From assembly GCA_965199555.1 (NCBI GenBank), contig CBDASJ010000017.1, positions 248,001 through 312,000 on the forward strand: a stretch of DNA of 64,000 bases, in the 5' to 3' direction. The notes beneath the pieces were generated by a model. The model saw only the letters and a list, made by a program, of their open reading frames with translations. It searched no databases and was not told the DNA's origin. The position numbers were made by a program, and so were the translations under genes. This stretch comes from LMUY01 sp965199555 (lineage in GTDB: Bacteria; Pseudomonadota; Alphaproteobacteria; Acetobacterales; Acetobacteraceae). This document shows, in pieces, positions 1 through 9,819 of the stretch (position 1 is the stretch's first letter; every line of letters starts with the position of its first letter).

Positions 1-627
1 GGCGCCTGGCTCACAATCCTGATCATCCCATTGACGCTGATGCTGCTGCGGTTCATCCGCCGGCATTACCGCACGCTGGAGCGGCAGGTGCTGGTCGGCA
101 GCCGGCGGTGCATGGACCTGGCCGACCATGCGCCGCCCGTCGTGTTGATCCCGCTGGAACGCTGGGACCGGATCGCGCAACGCGCGGTGCAGACCACCGC
201 CCGCCTATCACCCGATGTGGTCGCCCTGCACCTGTCCGACCTGGAAGGGCCGGACGAGATGGAGCACCAAACCCGCCTGCGCGCGGATTGGGCGCGTTTC
301 GTCGGCGCGCCCGCCGCCGCGGCGGGCTTGCCGGAGCCGCGGCTGGTCATTCGACCGTCGCCCTACCGAAGCCTGCTGGCGCCGCTGCTGCGGGAGATGG
401 CGGCGATCCGCGCCACCTGTCCAGGCAGGCCCTTCGTCGTGGTCCTGAACGAGCTGACGGGCGGTCGTTGGTGGGAGGCCGCGTTGCACACCCGGCGCAC
501 GCACAAGCTGCGCAGCCAGGTGCTGAGCTATGGCGGCCCGGACGTGTCCGTGCTGGTGGTGCCCTGGCAGCAAACCGTGGACACCGCGCAGAAGCTGGCG
601 GAGGAGGAGCCGGTGCCCATCGCCTAG
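1..627 (+). CDS. APC-family amino acid permease, C-terminal part (partial)
   Basis: The reading frame is open from base 1 and ends at the TAG at 625-627, so the start lies outside the window. The visible 208 residues begin with the end of a membrane helix (AWLTILIIPLTLMLLRFI), followed by a long soluble tail that starts RRHYRTLERQ. Such a cytoplasmic tail, with segments like VVLIPLERWDR and ALHLSDLEG, is seen in large APC-superfamily permeases that carry a universal-stress-like C-terminal domain. The substrate cannot be told from this fragment. The gene converges on the slipin gene, and the two stop codons overlap by 4 bases. Confidence 0.7.
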   Translation, partial: GAWLTILIIPLTLMLLRFIRRHYRTLERQVLVGSRRCMDLADHAPPVVLIPLERWDRIAQRAVQTTARLSPDVVALHLSDLEGPDEMEHQTRLRADWARFVGAPAAAAGLPEPRLVIRPSPYRSLLAPLLREMAAIRATCPGRPFVVVLNELTGGRWWEAALHTRRTHKLRSQVLSYGGPDVSVLVVPWQQTVDTAQKLAEEEPVPIA

Positions 628-1411
628 CGGAGGGCGTCGCCCCCGGGCGTGGTGAACGCCCTGACCATCGCCGCCGTGGTGCCCGCCTCCGTGCTGGTCG
701 GCAAGGCGACCACGACCGTGCTGTTGTGCTCGGCGCCGATCTCGCTCAGCGTTTGCAGTTGCCGCAACTGCATGGCGCCGGGCGACGCCGCCATGATGGT
801 GGCCGCTTCGGTGAGCTTCTGCGCGGCCTGTAGCTCGCCTTCCGCCTTGATGATGCGCGCCCGCTTCTCGCGCACGGCCTCCGCTTCGCGGGCGATGGCG
901 CGCTGCATGCTTTCCGGGATGTCGAGGTCCTTCAGCTCCACCGCCATGGCTTCCACGCCCCAGCGCGCGATCGCCCGGGTCAGCAGCACCTTCAATGCCT
1001 CGTTGGCGGTGGCGCGGTTCTTCAGCAGGCTGTCGAGTTCGTTCTGGCCGATCGTGTCGCGCAAGGCGGTTTCGGCCGCCTGCTTCACGGCGTTGTTCCA
1101 GTTCGACACCTCGATCACCGTCTGCACCGGGTCCACGGCGCGATACCACAGCACCGCGTTGACCTTCACGGCGACGCCGTCCTTGGTGACGGTTTCCTGC
1201 GTGTCGAGCTCCAGCGTCACGGTGCGCAGGTCCACCCGTATCGCCGTCTCGATGAACGGGATCAGCAGGAACAGGCCCGGCCCGCGCAGGCCCTTCACCC
1301 GCCCGAGGCGGAACACGACGGCACGCTGGTACTCCCAGGCCATGCGGATCGACGCCATGGCGAGAACGGCGGCAGCCACCAGGCACGCACCAAGCAGGCC
1401 AAGCCCGGTGA

Positions 1412-1415
<4 letters not shown>
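624..1415 (-). CDS. Slipin / SPFH-domain membrane protein (stomatin-like)
   Basis: 263 residues. An N-terminal membrane helix (about residues 4-22) is followed by an SPFH/band 7 domain: EYQRAVVFRLGRV, GPGLFLLIPFIE, then TVTLELDTQETVTKDGV and the charged helix AIAREAEAVREKRARIIKAEGE. This architecture is typical of bacterial slipins, membrane scaffolds that oligomerise and often work with an NfeD protease partner; no nfeD gene is visible here. I chose the ATG at 1415 because its ATGA overlaps the stop codon of the acyl-CoA synthetase gene upstream on the same strand, so the two are probably translationally coupled. A much longer open frame extends upstream but only shadows the synthetase gene. 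Confidence 0.88.
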
Positions 1416-3100
<1,685 letters not shown>

Positions 3101-3266
3101 TCCATTTCCTCCCGGTCGTTCCCCGGGCGCGATGGTCGCGGTTCAGGCTGGGAGCGTCAACACGGCGGCAGGTGCCGAAGGGAAGCCGCCCCGCAAGGCT
3201 TGGACAGCAGGTGCCGCGCCATGCGATTGCTGCCGGCAAACGGTTGGGCGGGATTAGATCGAGGGG

Positions 3267-4139
3267 GTGCGCGCGGGGATGGGTCGTTGGCTAGTGCTCG
3301 GCCCGGTGTGGGCGTGGTTGCTGCTGTTTATCGCGATGCCGGCGCTGATCGTGCTGGCGTTGTCGTTTTCGCAAGCGGCCGCCAGCGTGCCGCCCTATGA
3401 TCCGCTGCTCACCTGGGATGGCTGGTGGCCGAGCCTGCACCTGCTGGGCGACAACTACGCGGCCCTGGTGGAAGACGATTACTACCTGGCCGCGGCGTTG
3501 CAGAGCCTGCTGGTCGCCTCCGTGTCCTCCCTGCTGTGCCTGCTGATCGGCTATCCCATGGCCTTGGCGATCGCCCGCGCGCCGGAGCGGTGGCGCTCGC
3601 TGTTGCTGCTGTTGGTGATGCTGCCGTTCTGGACCGGCTTCCTATTGCGCATCGTCGCGTGGATCGGCTTGCTGGGGGACGATGGCTGGATCAACGCAGT
3701 GCTGCTGGGCCTGGGCGTGGTCCGGTCGCCGCTGCACATGCTGTACACCCGCTTCGCGATGTATGTGGGCATCGTCTACTGCTACCTGCCGTTCATGGTG
3801 CTGCCGCTGTACTCCCGCCTGTCCAAACTGGACCCGGCGCTGGAGGAAGCCGCCGCCGACCTCGGCGCCGGGCCGATGGGGGTGTTCGCGTCGGTGACCC
3901 TGCCGCTGTCCTTGCCCGGCGTGGCCGCGGGGTTGGCGCTGGTGTTCATGCCGGCGGTGGGGGAATACGTCATCCCGGAGCTGCTGGGCGGCCCCTCCGC
4001 GCAGACCATTGGCCGCGCACTGTGGAACGAGTTCTTCGCCAACCACGACTGGCCCATGGCGGCGGCCCTGGCGAACGCGTTGCTGGTCGGCCTGCTGCTG
4101 CCGCTGGCGCTGCTGCGGACGGGGCAGCGGCGGCTATAA
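3267..4139 (+). CDS. ABC transporter permease, spermidine/putrescine PotB/PotH type
   Basis: 290 residues, GTG start. There are several hydrophobic helices and the cytoplasmic EAA loop (EEAAADLGAGPMGVFASVTLP) from about residue 192, which docks onto the ATPase subunit. The leading segment PALIVLALSFSQ and the motif LPFWTGFLLRIVAWIGLLG are typical of the first permease of polyamine/Fe3+/opine-type importers. It should pair with the PotC-like permease at 4748-5560, but a toxin-antitoxin pair separates them. No ATPase or binding-protein gene lies next to it in this window, so the rest of the importer must be elsewhere or absent. The promoter region is the 166-base gap shared with the divergent acyl-CoA synthetase gene. 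Confidence 0.88.
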   Translation: MRAGMGRWLVLGPVWAWLLLFIAMPALIVLALSFSQAAASVPPYDPLLTWDGWWPSLHLLGDNYAALVEDDYYLAAALQSLLVASVSSLLCLLIGYPMALAIARAPERWRSLLLLLVMLPFWTGFLLRIVAWIGLLGDDGWINAVLLGLGVVRSPLHMLYTRFAMYVGIVYCYLPFMVLPLYSRLSKLDPALEEAAADLGAGPMGVFASVTLPLSLPGVAAGLALVFMPAVGEYVIPELLGGPSAQTIGRALWNEFFANHDWPMAAALANALLVGLLLPLALLRTGQRRL

Positions 4140-4183
4140 ATCAGTTGCGGTTTGCGCCACATTCGGGGGCAAGGAGGTGGCCG

Positions 4184-4402
4184 ATGAACTGGTTAGATTG
4201 TCCTGTCATCGAACAAATACCCGGCAAATTGTCGGGAGTACCCGTTCTCAAGCATTCCCGGGTTCGGCCTGAAGACCTCATCGTGAACGAGGAGGAGGGG
4301 GAGCGATGGCTCGCCGATGCATTTGGCATCGACGTGAAAGACATACGAGAAGTCTTGACGTTCTACCACCAGCACCAGGCTGAGCTTGAACTTAGTTTTT
4401 GA
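4184..4402 (+). CDS. DUF433-family antitoxin
   Basis: 72 residues beginning MNWLDCPVIEQIPGKLSGVP. The pattern 'P.I...P.K..G.PV....RV..E.L' followed by a short acidic C-terminal helix region is characteristic of DUF433, a small HTH-like antitoxin that sits directly before a DUF5615 PIN-like toxin. A strong ribosome-binding site (AAGGAGG at 4171) lies 6 bases ahead of the ATG. The gene overlaps the toxin gene by 17 bases. The base composition is less GC-rich than the two permease genes on either side, which fits a mobile module inserted into the transporter operon. Confidence 0.8.
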   Translation: MNWLDCPVIEQIPGKLSGVPVLKHSRVRPEDLIVNEEEGERWLADAFGIDVKDIREVLTFYHQHQAELELSF

Positions 4403-4745
4403 TCAGAACATCCCGAAGCCGCTGTTGAAGTCTTTTTCGGGTCACAAGGTCGCGCATGCATCCGACCTGGGCTGGGGCGAACTGGAAAACGGTGCGCTAA
4501 TCACGGCGGCGGAACAGGCGGGCTATGACGTTCTGGTCACGTCCCACCAGAATATCCGCTACCAGCAAAATCTCACACGACGCGACATCGGGCTCGTAGT
4601 GCTTTCAACCAATCTTTGGCCGGTGATCCGGCAGAACCTGTCGCGCGTCGTCGCGGACATCCTTCAAGCGACTCGGCGATGCTACATCGCAGTGGAGCTA
4701 CCCCGCCCAGCCTTGCTCCGCAGCAAGCCTAAGACAGATCAATAG
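4386..4745 (+). CDS. DUF5615 PIN-like toxin (likely ribonuclease), TTG start
   Basis: 119 residues. The N-terminus LVFDQNIPKPLL and the block HASDLGWGELENGAL...DVLVTSHQNIRYQQNL match the DUF5615 PIN-like family, inferred to be RNases neutralised by the DUF433 partner. The start is a TTG inside the antitoxin reading frame; it puts the conserved first aspartate at residue 6, as the family expects, and the overlap suggests translational coupling. One oddity: in the usual family motif 'T.D.N..YQQNL' the aspartate is replaced here by histidine (residue 54), which may weaken or change activity. Only 2 bases separate its stop from the next permease ATG. Confidence 0.8.
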   Translation: MNLVFDQNIPKPLLKSFSGHKVAHASDLGWGELENGALITAAEQAGYDVLVTSHQNIRYQQNLTRRDIGLVVLSTNLWPVIRQNLSRVVADILQATRRCYIAVELPRPALLRSKPKTDQ

Positions 4746-4747
4746 GC

Positions 4748-5560
4748 ATGAGGCTTTCCCGCACCCTGTTGGCCGCCTTGCTGTTCGGCTACGCCTTCCT
4801 GTTCATCCCCGTCGTGCTGCTGGTGCTGACCAGCTTCAACGATTCCCGCCTGACCACGGTGCTGTCGGGCTTTTCCTGGCGCTGGTACATTGCGCTCTGG
4901 CACCATGACGCACTGATCGCCGCCGGGGTGTTGTCGTTGGAGGTGGCGGCGCTGTCCGCCACGGGCGCCACGGTTCTCGGCACCGCCGCCGGGATCGTGC
5001 TGGTCCGGTTCCAGCGGGTGCGCGGGCGCGCGGCGTTGGACACGCTGCTGGCCACCCGGCTGGTGCTGCCGGACGTGCTGATCGGGCTGTCCCTGCTGCT
5101 GCTGTTCGTTGCCAGTGAGCAGGCGTTCGGCTTCCCGTCGCAGCGCGGCGCGCTGACCATCGCCGTGGCCCACGTGTCGTTCTCGCTGTCCTACGTGGCG
5201 GTGGTGGTGCGGGCGCGGCTGGAAGGGTCGGGCACGGACCTCGAGGAAGCGGCCATGGACCTGGGCAGCACGCCAGGCGGCGCGTTCCTCCGCATAACCT
5301 TGCCCTTGCTGGCCCCGGCGCTGCTGTCCGGCTGGTTGCTGGCCTTCACCCTCAGCCTGGACGATCTGGTGGTGGCCAGCTTCGTGTCCGGCCCCGGCGC
5401 CTCCACCCTGCCGATGGTGGTGTTTTCGTCCTTGAAGCTCGGCGCCACGCCGGAGCTGAACGCACTGGCCACGGTCATCCTGTTGTTCGTGTCCACCGCG
5501 CTGCTCGGCGCATGGCTATTGCAACAGCGTGCGGTTGCCGCGGGGCGGCGCCGGGCATAG
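4748..5560 (+). CDS. ABC transporter permease, spermidine/putrescine PotC/PotI type
   Basis: 270 residues, ATG start. The order of hydrophobic segments and the opening YAFLFIPVVLLVLTSFNDS are typical of PotC/PotI, the second inner-membrane subunit of polyamine-type importers. An EAA loop (EEAAMDLGSTPGGAFLRITLP) starts at about residue 166, and SLDDLVVASFVSGPG follows as in family members. It begins 2 bases after the toxin stop codon, so it probably depends on transcription through the toxin-antitoxin pair. The partner permease is 3267-4139. Confidence 0.9.
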   Translation: MRLSRTLLAALLFGYAFLFIPVVLLVLTSFNDSRLTTVLSGFSWRWYIALWHHDALIAAGVLSLEVAALSATGATVLGTAAGIVLVRFQRVRGRAALDTLLATRLVLPDVLIGLSLLLLFVASEQAFGFPSQRGALTIAVAHVSFSLSYVAVVVRARLEGSGTDLEEAAMDLGSTPGGAFLRITLPLLAPALLSGWLLAFTLSLDDLVVASFVSGPGASTLPMVVFSSLKLGATPELNALATVILLFVSTALLGAWLLQQRAVAAGRRRA

Positions 5561-5592
5561 GGTGCAGCCGCCTTTTTGCCCGGAACGAACTC

Positions 5593-6795
5593 ATGGACCT
5601 CATCGCCGAACGGCTCGGCCGCATCAGCCCGAGCCAGACCATCGCCATCTCCACCAAGGCACGCGCGCTGCAGGCGGAAGGGCGCGACGTGATCAGCCTG
5701 TCGGCCGGCGAGCCGGATTTCGACACGCCGGAGAACGTCAAGCAGGCCGCGATCCGGGCCATCCAGAACGGCGACACCAAATACACCGACGTGGCCGGCA
5801 GTCCGGCAATGCGCCGCGCGGTGGTCGACAAGTTCAAGCGCGATTCCGGCATCGACTACGCGCCGGAGGAGATCATCGTCGGCACGGGCGGCAAGCAGAT
5901 CATCTACAACGCCATGGTCGCGACGCTGAACGTCGGCGACGAGGTGATCATCCCCAGCCCCTGCTGGGTCAGCTACCCGGACATCGTGGCGCTGGCGGAT
6001 GGCACGCCGGTGATTGTGCCGTGCGGCCAGAACAACGGGTTCAAGCTGCTGCCGGAGGATTTGGAGGCGGCGATCACCCCCCGCACCAAGTGGTTCATGC
6101 TGAACAGCCCCTGCAACCCGACCGGCGCGGCGTATTCCGCGGCCGAGCTGCGGGCGTTGTGCGACGTGCTGCTGCGCCACCCGGACGTTTGGATCTTCAC
6201 CGACGACATCTACGACAAGCTGACCTACGGCGACTTCAAGGCCGCCACCATCGTGCAGGTGGAGCCGAAGCTGCGCGACCGCACCGTCACCATGAATGGC
6301 TGCTCCAAGGCCTATGCCATGACCGGCTGGCGCATCGGCTTCGCCGGCGGCCCGGCCAAGCTGATCAAGGCGATGGACAAGCTGCAATCGCAATCCACCT
6401 CCAATACCTCCAGCATCAGCCAGGCCGCCGCCATCGAGGCGCTGACCGGCCCGCAGGATAGCATTCCGAAGATGGTGGCCGTGTACCACCAACGGCGCGA
6501 CCTGGTGGTGGACATGCTGAACCAGGCGCCGGGCATCACCTGCCACCGGCCGGAAGGCGCGTTCTACGTATTCCCATCGGTCCATGGCTGCATCGGCAAG
6601 ACTACGGCCAAAGGCGCCCGGATCGTCGATGACGAGAGCTTCGTGGTTGCTTTGCTGAACGAGGCGGGCGTGGCCGCGGTGCACGGGACGGCGTTCATGT
6701 ATCCCGGGCATTTCCGCGTCAGCTACGCCACCAGCACGGAAATCCTGCAGGAAGCTTGCGGCCGCATCCAGCAATTCTGCGCCGCGCTGACCTGA
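5593..6795 (+). CDS. Class I/II pyridoxal-phosphate aminotransferase (aspartate aminotransferase-like), copy 1
   Basis: 400 residues. The N-terminus MDLIAERLGRISPSQTIAI and the block ISLSAGEPDFDTPENV are hallmarks of the aspartate/aromatic aminotransferase subgroup I-gamma. The PLP-binding lysine is in SKAYAMTGWRIGF (about residue 239), and a substrate-binding arginine is in the C-terminal FRVSYATS. The ATG at 5593 gives the family-standard start; an upstream in-frame ATG at 5512 would lie inside the permease gene. NSPCNPTG replaces the usual NSPSNPTG. It is followed after 28 bases by a paralogue of identical length. Confidence 0.9.
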   Translation: MDLIAERLGRISPSQTIAISTKARALQAEGRDVISLSAGEPDFDTPENVKQAAIRAIQNGDTKYTDVAGSPAMRRAVVDKFKRDSGIDYAPEEIIVGTGGKQIIYNAMVATLNVGDEVIIPSPCWVSYPDIVALADGTPVIVPCGQNNGFKLLPEDLEAAITPRTKWFMLNSPCNPTGAAYSAAELRALCDVLLRHPDVWIFTDDIYDKLTYGDFKAATIVQVEPKLRDRTVTMNGCSKAYAMTGWRIGFAGGPAKLIKAMDKLQSQSTSNTSSISQAAAIEALTGPQDSIPKMVAVYHQRRDLVVDMLNQAPGITCHRPEGAFYVFPSVHGCIGKTTAKGARIVDDESFVVALLNEAGVAAVHGTAFMYPGHFRVSYATSTEILQEACGRIQQFCAALT

Positions 6796-6823
6796 GGCCC
6801 GAATCCGTGAGTTGGAGTGACAG

Positions 6824-8026
6824 ATGCCCGGGTTAGCGTCCCGCATGGACCGTGTGCCGGTCGCCGCCACCATGGCGATGACGGCGAAGGCACGGGCCAT
6901 GCGGGCCTCCGGCACCCCGGTCATCTCGCTCACCATCGGGGAGCCGGATTTTGCCAGCCCGCCGCACGCGATCGAGGCGGCGCACCAGGCGGCGTTGCGT
7001 GGGGAAACGAAGTACACGCCGCAGGACGGCGTCCCCGCGCTGAAGCAGGCTATCCAGCGCAAGTTCAAGCGCGATGCCGGGCTGGATTTCGCGCTGGACG
7101 AGATCACCGTGTCGGCTGGCGGCAAGCAGGTGATCTTCAACGCCCTGATGGCGACGGTGAACGACGGTGACGAGGTCGTCATCCCCGCGCCCTACTGGGG
7201 CGCCTACCCATTGATGGCCAAGCTGCCGGGCGGCATCCCCGTTTCCGTGAACTGTCCGGAAAACAACGGCTTCAAATTGCTGCCGGAGGACCTCGACGCC
7301 GCCATTACGCCGCGCACCAAGTGGTTGATGCTGAACTTCCCCAACAACCCGACCGGCGCGGCCTGCTCCGCCGCCGAGATGGCAGCGTTGGGCGAGGTGA
7401 TGCTGCGGCATCCGCATGTTTGGATCATGTGCGACGACATGTACGAACACCTTGTGTTCGACGGCTTCCAGCACGCCACCATGGCCGCCGTGCAGCCGGC
7501 CTTGCGCGACCGCACGTTGACGGTGAGCGGCGTGTCCAAGACCTACAGCATGACGGGCTGGCGCGTCGGTTTCGCCGGGGGTCCGAAGCCGTTGGTCAAG
7601 GCGATGGCGGCCATGCAGGGCCATGCCACGGCCGGGGTGTCCGGCGTCAACCAGGCGGCGGCCGCGGCGGCGTTGGATGGGCCGCAGGACAGCGTCGCCG
7701 TGCAGGCCGACGCCTATCGTCGCCGCCGGGACCTGGTGGTGGACGCACTGAACCAGGCGCCCGGCATGCGCTGCCACCGCCCCGAAGGCGCATTCTACGT
7801 CTACCCCAACATCGCGGGCTGCCTGGGCAAGACCACGCCCGCCGGCACGCTGCTCCAAACGGACGCCGATTTCGCCATGGCCCTGCTGGAGGAACAGCAC
7901 GTCGCCCTGGTACACGGCGCCGCCTTCGGCATGAGCCCGTACCTCCGCATCAGCTACGCGACCGACGACGCGTCGCTGGTGGAGGCGTGCCGCCGCATTC
8001 AGGCCTTCTGTGCCGCGCTGACGTGA
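6824..8026 (+). CDS. Class I/II pyridoxal-phosphate aminotransferase, copy 2 (tandem paralogue)
   Basis: 400 residues, aligning with the preceding gene almost without gaps from ISLTIGEPDF to the shared C-terminal CAALT. The PLP lysine in SKTYSMTGWRVGF is again at about residue 239, and the C-terminal arginine motif is LRISYATD. NFPNNPTGA is closer to the usual family motif than the equivalent of copy 1. The two enzymes probably arose by tandem duplication and differ in active-site surroundings (for example PAPYWGAYP against PSPCWVSYP), so different amino-acid donors are plausible but unproven. The stop codon overlaps the GTG start of the GNAT gene by 4 bases. Confidence 0.9.
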   Translation: MPGLASRMDRVPVAATMAMTAKARAMRASGTPVISLTIGEPDFASPPHAIEAAHQAALRGETKYTPQDGVPALKQAIQRKFKRDAGLDFALDEITVSAGGKQVIFNALMATVNDGDEVVIPAPYWGAYPLMAKLPGGIPVSVNCPENNGFKLLPEDLDAAITPRTKWLMLNFPNNPTGAACSAAEMAALGEVMLRHPHVWIMCDDMYEHLVFDGFQHATMAAVQPALRDRTLTVSGVSKTYSMTGWRVGFAGGPKPLVKAMAAMQGHATAGVSGVNQAAAAAALDGPQDSVAVQADAYRRRRDLVVDALNQAPGMRCHRPEGAFYVYPNIAGCLGKTTPAGTLLQTDADFAMALLEEQHVALVHGAAFGMSPYLRISYATDDASLVEACRRIQAFCAALT

Positions 8027-9026
8027 GCGGCGGCGGCGGCCCGCATATCCGCCCCGGCCGCGACGACGACGCGCCCGGTTTCATCGCGCTGATCGGCGCC
8101 TGCTGGGGCGAATACCCCGGCGTCGAGGTCGATGTCCCCGCGGAAGTGCCGGAGATCCACGCGCTGGCCAGCCACGTGGCCGGGCAGGGCGGCGCGCTGT
8201 GGACGGTGGAACAGGACGGCCGCGTGGTCGGCATGACGGCCACCTACCCGGACGGCGCCGCCTGGACCCTGTCCCGCGTGTACCTGGACGCGGGCCTGCG
8301 TGGCACCGGGCTTGGCCAACGCCTGCTGCGGCTTGCCGAGGATCACGCCCGCAACGGCGGCGCCGACCGCTTGGTGCTGTGGTCGGACGTGCTGTTCACC
8401 CGCGCCCATGCCTTCTACGAAAAGCACGGCTTACCTGCGCCGCGGCGGCTTGCGTGCGCTGGGCAATTCGTCGAACACGATCGAGGCCGGCTACGCCAAA
8501 CCGCTGCGTGGGCTGGTGGTCGAGCAGGTGGACGTGGCCGCGGCCGAAAGTGCGGAGCGGGGGCTCGCCCGCATCCTCCAACTCAGCGTGGGTGACGGCT
8601 CCTTCGTGTCCTTCCTGCCGCCGCTGGCGCGGGACTCGGCGCTCGCCTTTTGGCGCGGGGTCACGCGCGCGGTCGGCGCGGGTGCCACGCATCTGTTCGT
8701 CGCCTGGCTGGACGGAGCGCTCGCCGGCACCGTGCAACTCGGGCTCGACATGCCGCCCAACCAGTCGCATCGCGGCGACATCCGCAAACTGCTGGTTGAC
8801 CCGGCGATGCGCCGCCGCGGCGTGGCCCGCGCCCTGATGCAGGCGGCGGAGGCTGCGGCCAAAGCGGCTGGCCGCAGCCTCCTGGTGCTGGACACCCGCG
8901 TCGATGGTGGCGCCGACCGGCTGTATCGCGACCTTGGCTGGTCGGAGGCCGGGACCATCCCGGGCTACGCGCTGGACGCGCAGGGCAACGCACACGGGAC
9001 GACCTTCTTCTTCAAGAACGCTCTGA
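8023..9026 (+). pseudogene. Two-domain GNAT acetyltransferase, frameshifted
   Basis: A GTG start at 8023 opens a GNAT domain with an acetyl-CoA loop (LRGTGLGQRLLRLAEDHA) that reads as far as FYEKHG. One extra T at 8431-8432 then breaks the frame. Skipping it restores YLRRGGLRALGNSSNTIEAGYAKPL and runs, with no intervening stop, into a second GNAT domain (LVDPAMRRRGVARALMQAAEAAAK, then LYRDLGWSEAGTIPGYALD). After GTTFFFKNAL that frame has no stop until 9305-9307, deep inside the convergent padR gene, so a second indel near 9020 is likely. The natural product is probably a fused double GNAT of about 330 residues. Whether the breaks are real or consensus errors cannot be decided here. Confidence 0.6.
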
Positions 9027-9032
9027 CGCGCG

Positions 9033-9603
9033 TCAGACCTCCTCGACCGCCCGGGCCGCGGCGTCGATCGCGTCGGCAATGGCGCGGATTTGCTCGGCCG
9101 TGGCGTCCTGCCCCTTCAAGCGCAGCCGCAATGCGGTTTGCAGGTTCTCCATCGCCCGCACCACGGGGGAGGGGGGACCACGCCGGGCCGCTGCCCCGGC
9201 ATCGATCCGCCCCAGCACGTCGTTGGCCGCGGTGCGGTTGGCTTCCAGGAAGGCCAGCCCTTCGGGTGACAGGGTGTAAAGCTTGCGGCCCGCCCGCTCC
9301 TCGCTGACGACGGCGTGCCCCATTTCCTCCAGCAGCGTGAGGGTTGGGTAGACCACGCCGGGGCTCGGGCTGTAGCCGCCGCCGACCCGTTCCTCCAACG
9401 CCTTGATGATGTCGTAGCCGTAGCGCGGCTTTTCCGCGAGCAGGGCTACGATGACCAGGCGCAGGTCGCCATGCTCGAACAGCCTGGCCCTCGCGGCCGG
9501 GGCCGCCACGCCCGGGTCCACGGTGCCGATGATGGCCGAACCCGTCATGCGCCGCGTGGCGCCCGTGGTGGTCGTGGCCGGGGTGGTTCATCCTAAATCG
9601 CAT
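9033..9603 (-). CDS. PadR-family transcriptional regulator with His-rich N-terminus (one-base frameshift)
   Basis: The core frame (9033-9548) encodes a PadR winged-helix domain: LFEHGDLRLVIVALLAEKPRYGYDIIKALEE and PSPGVVYPTLTLLEEMG, then a C-terminal dimerisation helix. The frame's own ATG (9548) gives an unlike-family start. In another frame the ATG at 9603, preceded by a GGAG box, encodes a histidine-rich leader (HPGHDHHGRHAAHDGF) that joins the core if one base is removed at about 9486-9490, giving GPGREGRLFEHGDL. His-rich leaders occur in metal-responsive PadR proteins such as YqjI, so nickel or iron sensing is possible. The inverted repeat at 9613-9664 directly before the start is the probable autoregulatory operator. 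Confidence 0.78.
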
Positions 9604-9612
9604 ACTTGCTCT

Positions 9613-9664
9613 CCAATGCTATCGCGATATGTCGCGTAATTAAGACATATCGCGATAGCATTGG
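9613..9664. promoter_or_regulatory. Perfect 21-bp inverted repeat, probable PadR operator
   Basis: Two arms of 21 bases (9613-9633 and 9644-9664) are exact reverse complements, separated by a 10-base AT-rich spacer. Each arm contains the 10-base palindrome TATCGCGATA (9620-9629 and 9648-9657), so the element also looks like two identical dimer sites with centres 28 bp apart. It lies 10 bases upstream of the padR start, covering its expected promoter, and faces the divergent gene at 9820, so one regulator could control both. The operator role is inference; the repeat itself is seen directly. Confidence 0.75.
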
Positions 9665-9819
9665 GAGTCAAGGGGGCTGAACTCGGCAGCACGCGGCGAA
9701 CCTGCATTGAATTTATATGCTGATCCGGCGTCTACGATGCCCGTCACTGTTCGAGGCATCATCTTGGTTCGTTTTCCCTCTGCGCCGCGCTGGTTCTCGC
9801 ATGCCTGTCCGGGACGGCC

